A stretch of 15,630 bases of DNA from Kiritimatiellales bacterium (GTDB taxonomy: Bacteria > Verrucomicrobiota > Kiritimatiellia > Kiritimatiellales > Tichowtungiaceae): contig JAQUXG010000007.1 of NCBI GenBank assembly GCA_028692515.1, forward strand, positions 1-15,630, read 5' to 3'. Every line of letters begins with the position of its first letter. Positions within the stretch are counted from its first letter, which is position 1. Under the pieces are notes generated by a model that was not told the DNA's origin, searched no databases, and saw nothing but the letters and a program-made list of their open reading frames with translations. Positions 15,537 to 15,630 of this stretch are shown here, in pieces. A program made the position numbers and the translations under genes.

Positions 15537-15630
15537 AATTCATCAGGTTCAAGACATAACGTTTGAGGGCGGGAAGCTTCTGCTGACAGTTGACGGGCAG
15601 CAGGTTTCTAAAAATCTTTCGGAGCTTTCG
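15529..15630 (+). CDS. DUF2442-like protein, N-terminal fragment (3' end outside window)
   Basis: The first 34 codons are visible: MNKIHQVQDITFEGGKLLLTVDGQQVSKNLSELS. The alternating strand pattern (a V-x-D-I-x-F strand, then GGKLLLTVDGQ, then a short DLSxL-like segment) fits the start of DUF2442 proteins, whose usual partner is DUF4160. It overlaps the preceding gene by 8 bases and has a GAGG ribosome site 7 bases before the ATG, so the two are surely co-translated. The family call leans on the partnership as much as on the short sequence. Confidence 0.62.
   Translation, partial: MNKIHQVQDITFEGGKLLLTVDGQQVSKNLSELS

Noticed and set aside
1..15630. CRISPR arrays, tRNA/rRNA genes, insertion sequences, prophage
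   Set aside because: No regularly spaced 25-40 base repeats, no tRNA cloverleaf, no transposase or phage gene, and no terminal inverted repeats flanking a gene were seen on either strand.

Overview
The window looks like chromosomal DNA from a free-living, moderately GC-rich Gram-negative bacterium. The secreted binding protein has an ordinary Sec signal and the sensor kinase has a periplasmic loop. The best guess is a member of the PVC group, possibly Kiritimatiellota or Verrucomicrobiota. That guess rests on the gene set (a cytidylate kinase-PlsC fusion, a short-form prolyl-tRNA synthetase, ClpC without CtsR/McsAB neighbours) and on the style of the intergenic repeats; no marker in the window proves it.

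Layout. (1) 1-2014, plus strand: the C-terminal end of a type I restriction subunit HsdR, then a cation/proton antiporter. (2) 2004-2083: an inverted pair of four-unit heptamer repeats that overlaps the antiporter stop codon. (3) 2145-4607: ClpC, with its own plausible promoter and a hairpin after its stop. (4) 4644-7840, minus strand: a two-gene unit of a periplasmic solute-binding protein and a hybrid histidine kinase, 2 bases apart, with no transporter genes. (5) 8038-13016, plus strand: a tightly overlapping operon tyrA-aroA-(cmk-plsC fusion)-proS, followed 20 bases later by a small membrane protein with a split lipoyl/HlyD-like domain (13037-13627). (6) 13648-13725: two tandem 39-base units that each read as a sigma70-type promoter with a palindrome in the spacer. 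(7) 13736-15630: an HU/IHF-family protein, hisS two bases later, then a coupled DUF4160/DUF2442-type pair cut by the window end.

Functionally this is mostly core metabolism and information processing: aromatic amino acid synthesis, CMP phosphorylation, phosphatidate synthesis, Pro and His tRNA charging, and protein quality control. The accessory-looking parts are the HsdR end, the binding protein/sensor pair and the DUF4160/DUF2442 pair.

The most unusual signals are outside the proteins. A 15-base palindrome, TTCCAA-N3-TTGGAA, occurs four times with exactly the same spacing, in intergenic DNA and inside two genes in different reading frames. The tandem palindromic promoters before the HU/IHF gene and the heptamer inverted repeat after the antiporter are the other two. 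No tRNA, rRNA, CRISPR array, insertion sequence or phage gene was seen.
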